Below are positions 1-9,145 of a DNA stretch of 47,643 bases, one piece after another. Positions within the stretch are counted from its first letter, which is position 1, and every line of letters begins with the position of its first letter. The stretch lies in assembly GCF_002735645.1 (NCBI RefSeq), contig NZ_PDZG01000038.1, forward strand, positions 1 through 47,643, read 5' to 3'. A program made the translations under genes and the position numbers. Below the pieces are notes generated by a model. It made no database searches, had not been told where the DNA came from, and saw only the letters and a program-made list of their open reading frames with translations. This DNA is from Iodobacter sp. BJB302 (GTDB lineage: Bacteria; Pseudomonadota; Gammaproteobacteria; Burkholderiales; Chitinibacteraceae).

Positions 1-1527
<1,527 letters not shown>

Positions 1528-1540
1528 TAAAGAAACGAAT

Positions 1541-1610
1541 TCACTCCCGAATGCCTTTATCAGGCATCCAGCTGTAATACTGGATCACCGACTAAAACAT
1601 TCGGGGATGA
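1541..1610. repeat. Intergenic palindromic repeat, family C copy 1
   Basis: The outer arms 1541-1553 and 1598-1610 form an inverted repeat with two mismatches (core CCCGAATG / CATTCGGGG). The element lies in the gap between astC and aruF, just upstream of a second, similar copy at 1663-1733. Related copies occur at 38851-38879 and 40053-40126. In RNA it would form a hairpin within the ast transcript. Confidence 0.75.
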
Positions 1611-1662
1611 CGGTTGTGACGTTAGGGAACGTTTTAAGTTTTTACAATCAACGCTGCACTCC

Positions 1663-1733
1663 TCATTCCCGAGCGCCTTTATCGGGAATCCAGCCATCAA
1701 TACTGGATCCCCGACTAAAACATTCGGGGATGA
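1663..1733. repeat. Intergenic palindromic repeat, family C copy 2
   Basis: This is the second tandem copy in the astC-aruF gap. The outer arms are 1663-1675 and 1721-1733, with a further internal pairing between the GGGAATCCAG and CTGGATCCCC segments. It shares the stretch CTAAAACATTCGGGGATGAC with copy 1, in direct orientation. Confidence 0.75.
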
Positions 1734-1791
1734 CGGTTGTGAAGCCTGTTGCGTTTTAAGTGCCCCATCCACCCATACTCGGATCGCCCCT

Positions 1792-2817
1792 ATGCTTATC
1801 GTAAGACCAGGAAAACTGTCCGACCTTGATCAATTGGAACGCATGGCGCGCTCTAAGGGGCCGATTTTGCATTCACTGCCGCCGGATCGTGCGCGCCTGC
1901 AAGAGCTGATTTTGCGCTCGATTGATTTCTTGCAAAATGAGATCGACTACCCTGGCGAAGAAAGCTATTTATTTGTTTTAGAAGAAGACGGCGTTTTGTA
2001 TGGCTGTGCCAGCATCGTCGCCCTTGCGGGGCAGCACGAGCCTTTCTACGCTTTTCGTAATGAAGTGGTCGTTCATGCCTCACGCGAGCTGCATGTGAAC
2101 CACCGTATTCACGCCTTAGTGATGTCGCATGAGCTGACCAGCTGTACACGGCTGACTGGCTTTTATATCGAGCCAGAAAAAGCCGCTTATGCCGATTTGC
2201 TCTCCCGTGCGCGGCTATTATTTATTGCCCAGCATCGCCAGCGTTTTAGTAAAGATATTTTCTCTGTGCTGCCCGGCATTGCCGATGCGGATGGCAACTC
2301 GCCTTTTTGGGAGAGCGTGGGGCGCAAATTTACCCGCCGTGATTTTGCCGAAATGGAGATCGAATCAGGCGGGCGCAGCCGTGGCTTTATTGCCGAAGTG
2401 ATGCCGGTTGATCCGCTCTATGTGCCACTGCTGTCGATTGATGCTCAGCGCGTAATGGGCGAACCACACGCCAGCGCTCGCCTGCCTTATCAATGCCATC
2501 TGGATGAGGGCTTTGAGCCGGATCGTTTTATCGATATTTTTGATGCCGGCCCCGTACTCACCGCCACGCTGGACGCCTGTTATTCACTGCGCCACAGCGC
2601 CCTGCACCGCATTGCTTACGAATCAGACATCCACGGCACAGCCAGCTATTTAGTCTGCAATACATCCAGCAGCGAATTTCGCTGCATTAAAACCCATTTA
2701 CCTAAGCAGCTAAGCCACGATATGGCCTTGCCACCCGCCTTAGCCAGCGCATTAGAAGTGGATCTTGGCAGCGAAGTGCGCTGCGTAAAACTCAATCACT
2801 CAGGGGCCGTATTATGA
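1792..2817 (+). CDS. aruF: Arginine N-succinyltransferase, alpha subunit
   Basis: This enzyme transfers succinyl from succinyl-CoA to the alpha-amino group of arginine, the first step of the AST pathway. The protein has 341 residues, the usual length for the AstA/AruF family. Family features are an N-terminal VRPGKLSDLDQLERMA acyltransferase start, the central FIAQHRQRF stretch, NSPFWESVGRKF, and the IDIFDAGP segment near the C-terminus. The next gene is a clear paralogue, and its ATG overlaps this stop codon, which implies translational coupling of a two-subunit enzyme as in Pseudomonas. Species with one AstA make a homo-oligomer instead. Which of the two products is the alpha subunit is assigned by gene order. 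Confidence 0.9.
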   Translation: MLIVRPGKLSDLDQLERMARSKGPILHSLPPDRARLQELILRSIDFLQNEIDYPGEESYLFVLEEDGVLYGCASIVALAGQHEPFYAFRNEVVVHASRELHVNHRIHALVMSHELTSCTRLTGFYIEPEKAAYADLLSRARLLFIAQHRQRFSKDIFSVLPGIADADGNSPFWESVGRKFTRRDFAEMEIESGGRSRGFIAEVMPVDPLYVPLLSIDAQRVMGEPHASARLPYQCHLDEGFEPDRFIDIFDAGPVLTATLDACYSLRHSALHRIAYESDIHGTASYLVCNTSSSEFRCIKTHLPKQLSHDMALPPALASALEVDLGSEVRCVKLNHSGAVL

Positions 2818-3845
2818 AAATTGTCCGCCTCTGTCAATTTAGCGATGTCGATAAGCTAGTCGAGCTGGCGCATAAAGCCGGCCCCGGCATGACCACGCTA
2901 AAACCCGATCCGGGTGCGCAAGCCGCCAGAATCGACCGCGTGCGCCGTACCATAGAAGGCAGTGCGGCACTGGCCGATCAGGGTTATTTATTCTTAATGG
3001 AAGAAACCGACACCGGCGAGATTGTCGGCGTGTGCGGCATTGAAACCGCCGTGGGGCTGGAGCAACCGTTTTACACCTACCGTATCGATACCTCGGTATA
3101 CGCCAGCCGCGAAATGCATATCTGGAGCAAGATGGATAAGCTGACCATCTCGCACGACCTCACTGGCTACACCGAACTTTGCTCGCTGTTTTTAGACCCG
3201 CTGCACCGCGTGAACTGCAACGGTGCGCTCTTGTCCAAATCTCGCTTTATGTTTTTGGCACAATTTAGCGAGCGCTTTGGCGAACGCGTCTGCGCCGAAA
3301 TGCGCGGCGTGTTTGATGAGCACGGCGATTCGCCCTTCTGGCGTGCGCTGGGCAGCCATTTTTATCGCATCGATTTTCATGAAGCGGATCGGCTGGTATC
3401 ACTTGGCCAAAAATCTTTCTTAGCCGAGCTGATGCCGCGTTTTCCGGTGTATATCGACTTTTTACCGGACGATGCCAAAGCCTGTATTGGGGCCACGCAC
3501 AAAGACACCACTCCTGCTCGTCATCTGTTAGAAAGCGAAGGCTTACGCTTAGAGCGGCACATCGATATCTTTGAAGCTGGCCCCGTGCTGGAAGCCCGTA
3601 TCGACAGCCTGCGTGTGATGCGGGAAAGTGGGCTTTGTAATGTAGTGATCAGCGACACAAAAAAAGCACCATCGGCTCCGCATTTAATCGCGACCAGCCA
3701 GTTAAAGACATTTCGCACCGGGCTGATTTATACCGCGCCGGAGCAAGGCCTGATTATGCTGACGCCTGCAGAAGCGAAAGCGTTGCAAGTTAAAACGGGT
3801 GATCAGGTCAGAATGATGGAAGCTTATCCACGGAGAGTGGTGTAA
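2814..3845 (+). CDS. aruG: Arginine N-succinyltransferase, beta subunit
   Basis: This is a paralogue of the preceding gene (343 residues). The shared skeleton includes AHKAGPGMTTL near the N-terminus, FLAQFSERFGER, DSPFWRALGSHFYRIDF, FLAEL(M)PRFPVY and IDIFEAGPVLEARID. It should form the arginine succinyltransferase heteromer with AruF. The ATG at 2814 overlaps the aruF stop by four bases (ATGA), so the start is well fixed and both subunits are probably made in equal amounts. The downstream gap of about 400 bp to astD carries repeats, so astD may be partly uncoupled from this pair. Confidence 0.9.
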   Translation: MKIVRLCQFSDVDKLVELAHKAGPGMTTLKPDPGAQAARIDRVRRTIEGSAALADQGYLFLMEETDTGEIVGVCGIETAVGLEQPFYTYRIDTSVYASREMHIWSKMDKLTISHDLTGYTELCSLFLDPLHRVNCNGALLSKSRFMFLAQFSERFGERVCAEMRGVFDEHGDSPFWRALGSHFYRIDFHEADRLVSLGQKSFLAELMPRFPVYIDFLPDDAKACIGATHKDTTPARHLLESEGLRLERHIDIFEAGPVLEARIDSLRVMRESGLCNVVISDTKKAPSAPHLIATSQLKTFRTGLIYTAPEQGLIMLTPAEAKALQVKTGDQVRMMEAYPRRVV

Positions 3846-4254
3846 GCCTCTAAAGTATAAATCTGTAGAGACAGAGAACACAGAGAGACAAAGCAGTACA
3901 CAGAAAAAAAAGCGAGCTAGCTATTTGGCGTGCAATAGCGCCCTGTAAATCAATGCTATTTGTACTTGTTGAGCGGGTAAAACCCAATCATCAACTTAAA
4001 CAGAATTCGTAGGTTGGGTTAGCAGCTTTATCGCGTAACCCAACATTGCGCTAAATGTTGGGTTACGCAGGGTTGTCCGCCAAAAACCGGCGAACACCCC
4101 CGCTAACCCAACCTACAAGTGCATCGCTCCGGCGGGTTGCACCCGCCCTACGAAACACTCAATTTTCTCGGTACGCTGCTTTGTAACCCTCCGTTCTCTG
4201 TGTCTGCAAAACTTTTACCAGCCAGAACTCACTTTCACAATAAAGGACAGCAAC
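3846..4254. other. Repeat-rich gap between aruG and astD
   Basis: No gene is seen in these roughly 400 bases. The gap holds a nested palindrome (4009-4116), a short GCGGGTTGCACCCGC palindrome just after it (about 4132-4147), and flanking fragments in inverted orientation (ACAGAGAAC at 3871-3879 against GTTCTCTGT at 4193-4201). An AAGGA ribosome-binding site lies just before the astD ATG. Confidence 0.6.
4009..4116. repeat. Nested inverted repeat of the TTGGGTTACGC type
   Basis: The outer arms 4009-4023 and 4102-4116 are perfect 15-base inverted copies (GTAGGTTGGGTTAGC). Inside, 4033-4047 and 4054-4068 form a perfect 15-bp hairpin with a six-base loop. Repeats with this core sequence are, from general knowledge, widespread between genes in beta- and gammaproteobacteria. 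No open reading frame is involved. Confidence 0.85.
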
Positions 4255-5718
4255 ATGGCTCAACTGTTTATTAATGGCCAATGGCAAGATGGCACGGGTA
4301 GTGAACTGATTTCCACCAATCCGGCGAATAACGCGGTGGTGTGGCAGGGCAAGAGCGCCAGCAGCGACGATGTAAATCTGGCCATGCAGAGCGCCCGTGC
4401 GGCCTTCCCCGCTTGGAAACGTACTTCCTTAGAAGCTCGCATCGCCATTGTGCGTCGCTTTGGCGAGCTGCTGGGCGAGCATAAAGAAGACCTAGCCCAT
4501 GCGATTGGCTTTGAAACCGGTAAGCCGCTGTGGGAATCGCGTCAGGAAGTAGCCGCGATGGTCGGCAAGATTGAGATTTCTATCCGCGCCCACGCAGAGC
4601 GCACGGGCGAGCGCAGCAGCGCCACGCCAGATGGCAACGCTGTTTTGCGCCATCGCCCACATGGCGTGGTCGCCGTCTACGGCCCTTACAACTTCCCAGG
4701 CCATTTGCCCAACGGCCATATTGTGCCAGCGCTCTTGGCGGGCAATTGCATAGTATTTAAGCCATCCGAGCAAGCGCCGCTGGTGGCCGAGAAAACAGTT
4801 CAGCTTTGGCAAGCCGCTGGCCTGCCAGCAGGCGTGATTGCGCTGCTGCAGGGCGAAAAAGAAACCGGTATTGCACTGGCTAAACACGATGACCTGAACG
4901 GCCTGCTGTTTACCGGCAGCTCTGGCACGGGTGTGGCGCTGCACAAGCAATTTGCTGGCCGACCTGACTTTATGCTGGCACTGGAAATGGGCGGCAATAA
5001 CCCGCTGATTATTGCCCCAACCGAAGCGCTGGATGCAGCGGTGCACCACACCATTCAGTCGGCATTTTTATCTGCGGGCCAACGCTGCACCTGCTCGCGC
5101 CGCATTCTGGTGCCACACGGTGAATTTGGTGATCGCTTCCTTACCCGTCTGATTGAAGTGGCAGGCAAGCTGTCTATCGGCCATTTTGACGCCGCCGAGC
5201 AGCCTTTTATGGGCTCGGTGATCTCCCTAACCGCCGCACGCCAGCTGATGGCTGTGCAAGATAAGCTGATTGGCCTTGGCGCAGTGCCGCTACTGAAAAT
5301 GCAACACGCAGACCCAAGCAACGCCTTCGTGACTCCGGCGATTCTGGATGTGAGCAAGGTCACAAATCTGCCAGACGAAGAATACTTTGGCCCGCTGACG
5401 CAAGTTATCCGATATGACCACTTTGCCAAGGCAATCGAAATTGCCAACGACACGGCCTATGGCCTGTCTGCTGGCCTGCTGGCGGATGACCCTGCACTGT
5501 GGAATGAATTCAAAACCGAGATCGACGCAGGCGTGGTGAACTGGAACCGCCCAACCAACGGCGCATCCTCTGCCGCGCCATTTGGCGGCACCGGCAAATC
5601 CGGCAACCACCGCCCCAGCGCCTATTACGCAGCCGACTACTGCGCCACCCCGATGGCATCCATAGAATCAGCCACACTGGTACTGCCTGCACAGTTATCA
5701 CCGGGAATTAGCCTGTAA
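4255..5718 (+). CDS. astD: N-succinylglutamate 5-semialdehyde dehydrogenase
   Basis: This NAD-dependent aldehyde dehydrogenase superfamily enzyme has 487 residues, close to E. coli AstD. It oxidises succinylglutamate semialdehyde, the product of AstC, to succinylglutamate. Visible residues are the catalytic Cys278 in AGQRCTCSRR, the general-base Glu244 in ALEMGGNNP, the FTGSSGTG dinucleotide loop (about 219-226) and the family-typical NFPGHLPNGH (about 146-155), which separates AstD from generic aldehyde dehydrogenases. It follows aruG after a repeat-filled gap and ends at a strong hairpin terminator, so it closes this part of the ast locus. Confidence 0.94.
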   Translation: MAQLFINGQWQDGTGSELISTNPANNAVVWQGKSASSDDVNLAMQSARAAFPAWKRTSLEARIAIVRRFGELLGEHKEDLAHAIGFETGKPLWESRQEVAAMVGKIEISIRAHAERTGERSSATPDGNAVLRHRPHGVVAVYGPYNFPGHLPNGHIVPALLAGNCIVFKPSEQAPLVAEKTVQLWQAAGLPAGVIALLQGEKETGIALAKHDDLNGLLFTGSSGTGVALHKQFAGRPDFMLALEMGGNNPLIIAPTEALDAAVHHTIQSAFLSAGQRCTCSRRILVPHGEFGDRFLTRLIEVAGKLSIGHFDAAEQPFMGSVISLTAARQLMAVQDKLIGLGAVPLLKMQHADPSNAFVTPAILDVSKVTNLPDEEYFGPLTQVIRYDHFAKAIEIANDTAYGLSAGLLADDPALWNEFKTEIDAGVVNWNRPTNGASSAAPFGGTGKSGNHRPSAYYAADYCATPMASIESATLVLPAQLSPGISL

Positions 5719-5734
5719 AGCGCTTAATCAATAA

Positions 5735-5764
5735 AAAACGGGAAGCCTAGGCTTCCCGTTTTGT
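5735..5764. terminator. Strong bidirectional hairpin terminator
   Basis: The arms AAAACGGGAAGC (5735-5746) and GCTTCCCGTTTT (5751-5762) pair perfectly around CTAG. The run of T on one side and A on the other lets it work on both strands. It sits between astD and the convergent PEP-CTERM gene and can end both transcripts. Confidence 0.9.
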
Positions 5765-5822
5765 TTCTGACTACCTGCTGCTTATTTACAAGCAGAAGAA
5801 TCATCCACCTTAGAACAGTGAC

Positions 5823-6482
5823 TTAAACAGATTGCAGCTTACGACGACGGGCAGCAAGCAGACCAACCAAACCCAAGCCCATCAAAGCGTAGGTTTCTGG
5901 CTCTGGAACAGGAGCGGTTGTGGCTAAGGCAATGTTATCTAAAACAAAATCGTTACCATGCCCAATCAAATTCTTGTTAATCAAGCTCAATTCCGCTGTC
6001 GTACTATTGCCTGAGTTCCATACAGCATGAAATTGTTTCCAGCCACCATCCTCAGTTGCTAAAAAAGGCTCTACTGGATTTAAACTAACGCCATTAATAC
6101 TGAAGCTCAATTGCGCTGGATTGCTGGGTGAAACAGAAGCTACAAATGTTGAAAAGTAGTAGTTGGTGTTTGCCAGCACATTGCTCACGATCTGGCTCCA
6201 AACAATACCATCAGGTGTAGCCGAACCATTCACGATCATCATATTATTGCCTTCATTCGGACGCACGTGCATGAAGTACGGGTTCGAAAACTCAGGCATA
6301 GAGCCGATCGCATATTTACCTGTAGGGTACAAACCATCTTTCTCATCAGTAAATCCATAGCTACTGCTAAAAGACTGATTACCATCCTCAAACCCGCCAT
6401 TTACGACTAAGTTTTCAGCGCGAACTTGCGAAGAAATTGAGAGCGATGTCAGCACCATCAATGTTAAAAATTTTAGCTTCAT
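5823..6482 (-). CDS. PEP-CTERM sorting-domain secreted protein
   Basis: This 219-residue protein has an N-terminal signal peptide (about 1-22, ending SSQVRA). The body is rich in Gly, Asn and aromatics, starting LVVNGGFEDG, which resembles carbohydrate-binding-like beta-sandwich domains of PEP-CTERM proteins. The C-terminus has the full sorting signal: VPEPETYAL, a hydrophobic helix, then RRRK. Such proteins are cleaved at the PEP motif by a membrane exosortase and moved to the cell surface, often together with EPS. It is divergent from the EPS export genes across a 626-bp AT-rich gap. No exosortase gene is visible in the window. The mature role is unknown. Confidence 0.9.
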   Translation of the reverse strand: MKLKFLTLMVLTSLSISSQVRAENLVVNGGFEDGNQSFSSSYGFTDEKDGLYPTGKYAIGSMPEFSNPYFMHVRPNEGNNMMIVNGSATPDGIVWSQIVSNVLANTNYYFSTFVASVSPSNPAQLSFSINGVSLNPVEPFLATEDGGWKQFHAVWNSGNSTTAELSLINKNLIGHGNDFVLDNIALATTAPVPEPETYALMGLGLVGLLAARRRKLQSV

Positions 6483-7108
6483 AAATATCCAACCCCTAAC
6501 GATTTATATTTTTTGATATGAAAAACCACCAAAGCCGCAGCCATATAACCTGATAATTCTTAAAAAACAGGGATAAAACACAAATAAACTCAATAACTTA
6601 TAAGCTTACAAGCTGCTGCCAAGATAGTACTGCACATGTATTATGAAAATACGTACATACTTTAGTGCAGTCACAAAACATTTTCTTTGCAGCTGTTTTA
6701 AATAAAAAAATCTGTCTTTTCGATACAACAGAAGTGGTTAATTTCATCCATTTAATCAAAGACTACACAGTATATTAGCCAACAGTAATTAAGCATCATT
6801 CCGAAAACATCACGCCCCGGCATTAAAAATAATATAAGAATAAAATTAAACCAGCAAGACATAACAATCAAATATCATCATTTATTAATATTAAAATCTT
6901 CGACTTTTGTTATCAAAAAACAAACTTAAAACTCATATACCATTAATTGCTTATATACAAAAACAAGTGGAGATTATCTATCAAACTTTATGATTTAACG
7001 ATAGAATGCGCGCATAAAAATTTAATATTGCGCTGGCAAAATATAAACATAGCTGCATATAACCCTCCACCCAGCGCCCTCATTGTTTACAACATTCTGG
7101 AAAAATAA
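6483..7108. other. AT-rich divergent promoter region
   Basis: This 626-bp gap separates the minus-strand PEP-CTERM gene from the plus-strand EPS export genes. It is strikingly AT-rich, with many A and T runs, and shows no believable coding sequence. It should contain promoters for both directions. I searched by eye for a sigma-54 -24/-12 motif, which often precedes PEP-CTERM genes, and did not find a convincing one. Confidence 0.5.
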
Positions 7109-8398
7109 ATGTTCAAAATTAAACCCGTATCCGGATTAATTGCGCTCGCGCTGGCAATGAGCGCGATTTCTTCAATCAGCTATGCAGACGAGCAACCCAA
7201 AGCGCTAACTTCAGCTGATTTACTGGATAAATTATCATCACCCAACAGCACCAAACCAAAGCCTAGCTTTGATGCAAAAGAATTTGCTGATACTGGCCGC
7301 CAAAGCCCGTCACCGATTGAAGCTGGCCCATTTTTCATTTACCCAACGCTGGGTATTTCGGTGGGAAGAGATAGTAATGTTGCCCGCACCAGCAACAATG
7401 AAATTGCCTCTACCGCCACACTAATCAGCCCATCGCTTGTTGCTGATTTATTAAACAACGGCGATCGCTATGTATTTGGCTACAAAGGAAAGTTTCTTCG
7501 CTACGCAGATAGCAAAGACAACAATACCGACAGCAATGAATTGCAATTTCAAGCAGAAAACACATACAGCGCCCGCCTGAGCTCGCTGATCCTGGGCAAT
7601 CTGCTTTATGCAGAAGATGCACAGGGCACTACCGACAGCGGCTCAAGCACGCCAGACAAATACCGCTCTTTAAGCCTGAAAGGTTTAGTGGGCTACGGTG
7701 CTGCAGAAGCAACAGGCCGTATTGAGCTGGAAGCGGGCGTACAGAATAAACGCTATTCAAACAATCAAAGTGTGACGCGTTTTTTTGATCAGGATTCACT
7801 CTCTGCTGCTGCACGCTTCTTTTACCGCGTAGCGCCAAAAACAAGCTTGGTCTTTGAAGGCAGAGCGCAAAACTTTGATTACGTAGTGAACCCCGAGCTG
7901 CAAAACAGTAAAGAATATCGCCTTTATACCGGCCTTAAATGGGATATGGACGACTCATTCATGGGCTCTGTAAAAGTGGGTATGCTCAATAAAAAATATG
8001 ATTCAGATACCAAAGGGGAATTCACTAAATTCAGCTATGAAGCCCTGTTGCGCTTTACCCCGCTTTCCTATAGCAGTGTTGAGCTTAGCGCAATGCGCAC
8101 GCCCTCAGAATCCACCGGTTCTGGCAACTTTTTACTGGACGATGTGCTGAATGCACAGTGGAATCACTCCTGGAGCAGCTACCTGTCTTCACGAGCATAT
8201 CTTACCTATGTAAATAGCGACTACTCAGGAATATCACGCACTGATGACACTTATATCACCGGGCTTGCCGTGGATTACAAACTGACCCGCTGGCTAAAAA
8301 CAGGGGCAGAGTTAAGATACGAAAAACGTAACTCAAATATTACACTCCAAGACTACCAACGTAATCTGTTTATGGTTAATCTAAGCGGTTCACTGTAG
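7109..8398 (+). CDS. EpsL/VpsM-like outer-membrane beta-barrel protein
   Basis: The 429-residue protein has a signal peptide (about 1-26, cleavage near SYA-DEQ) and a long, regularly alternating beta-strand pattern with aromatic girdles, consistent with an outer-membrane barrel such as the EpsL family of exosortase-associated EPS operons or Vibrio VpsM. A segment GPFFIYPTLGISVGRDSNVART (residues about 73-94, as in putative barrel porins) marks the start of the barrel, which ends at the C-terminal LSGSL. It is the first of three closely spaced genes with the export protein and the Wzc-like kinase, so a role in moving EPS across the outer membrane is likely. The exact function is not known from sequence. 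Confidence 0.75.
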   Translation: MFKIKPVSGLIALALAMSAISSISYADEQPKALTSADLLDKLSSPNSTKPKPSFDAKEFADTGRQSPSPIEAGPFFIYPTLGISVGRDSNVARTSNNEIASTATLISPSLVADLLNNGDRYVFGYKGKFLRYADSKDNNTDSNELQFQAENTYSARLSSLILGNLLYAEDAQGTTDSGSSTPDKYRSLSLKGLVGYGAAEATGRIELEAGVQNKRYSNNQSVTRFFDQDSLSAAARFFYRVAPKTSLVFEGRAQNFDYVVNPELQNSKEYRLYTGLKWDMDDSFMGSVKVGMLNKKYDSDTKGEFTKFSYEALLRFTPLSYSSVELSAMRTPSESTGSGNFLLDDVLNAQWNHSWSSYLSSRAYLTYVNSDYSGISRTDDTYITGLAVDYKLTRWLKTGAELRYEKRNSNITLQDYQRNLFMVNLSGSL

Positions 8399-8435
8399 TT
8401 TTTGCTTACAATTAACTAAATGAGAAATTCCACTG

Positions 8436-9095
8436 ATGCCAACTAAACCGTTGCTATCAACCTCTGAAGTGCAGGGTGGCCTGCGTTTCAGAGGTTTTTT
8501 ATCTTCCGCCCTGCTTGCTTCTGCGCTACTGGCGGCAAATGCCAGCGCATCAATCTTTGATGCCCCCGAATCAAATGCTCCCAAAGCCAGTACAGAACCA
8601 GAACTGCCCGGCATTAAACCAGCCAGCCCTTTATCCAACTACAAGTTAGGAGCAGGGGACATAGTCACTATTCGTGTATTTGGCGAAGACGAGCTAAGCC
8701 GCGAGCGGGTAAAGCTGACCGATGCAGGCACATTGCAATACCCTGTGCTGGGTGAGATTGTGATCAAAGATATGACCACAGGCGATTTACAACGCTTAAT
8801 CACCACGGGGCTAAAAGGGCGTTATCTGGTCAACCCGCGCGTCGCCGTTTTTATCGAAGAATACCGACCCTACTATATCAATGGCATGATCGCCAGTGCA
8901 GGTGGCTACCCATTTCAGCCTGGATTAACTGTACTAAAAGCAATTGCTTTAGCGGGCGGTTTTAAAGAACGCGCTTCTAAAGAAAAAATATTTGTAATCC
9001 GTGCGAATGACCCAAGCCAAGTACAACAAAAAGTGGATCTTAATACGCTCATTTTCCCTGGCGATATCATTACCGTACAAGATAGCTTTTTCTAA
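8436..9095 (+). CDS. EpsE/Wza-type polysaccharide export protein
   Basis: This 219-residue protein of the Poly_export/SLBB family forms part of the periplasmic to outer-membrane conduit for EPS. The Poly_export domain begins at YKLGAGDIVTIRVFGEDELS (about 70-89), followed by a single SLBB-type beta-grasp region (YINGMIASAGGYPFQPGLTV) and the GDIITV end. The N-terminus is a hydrophobic signal segment at about 20-40. No Cys occurs in the protein, so it lacks the lipoprotein anchor of classic Wza and also lacks Wza's C-terminal transmembrane helix. It lies 37 bp after the barrel gene and 50 bp before the kinase gene, matching the EpsL-EpsE-EpsF/G order. Confidence 0.87.
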   Translation: MPTKPLLSTSEVQGGLRFRGFLSSALLASALLAANASASIFDAPESNAPKASTEPELPGIKPASPLSNYKLGAGDIVTIRVFGEDELSRERVKLTDAGTLQYPVLGEIVIKDMTTGDLQRLITTGLKGRYLVNPRVAVFIEEYRPYYINGMIASAGGYPFQPGLTVLKAIALAGGFKERASKEKIFVIRANDPSQVQQKVDLNTLIFPGDIITVQDSFF

Positions 9096-9145
9096 CTGAA
9101 TATTTAGTCAGCCACCACAGATCGACAAGGCAAGGATTAGGCAAT

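Noticed and set aside
4492-5049. Minus-strand frame of 185 codons within astD.
   Set aside because: It is the antisense shadow of a strongly conserved aldehyde dehydrogenase and has an implausible composition.
6961-7060. Possible sigma-54 promoter (TGGC...GC) before the barrel gene.
   Set aside because: The spacing between the GG and GC elements is 15 bases instead of about 10.
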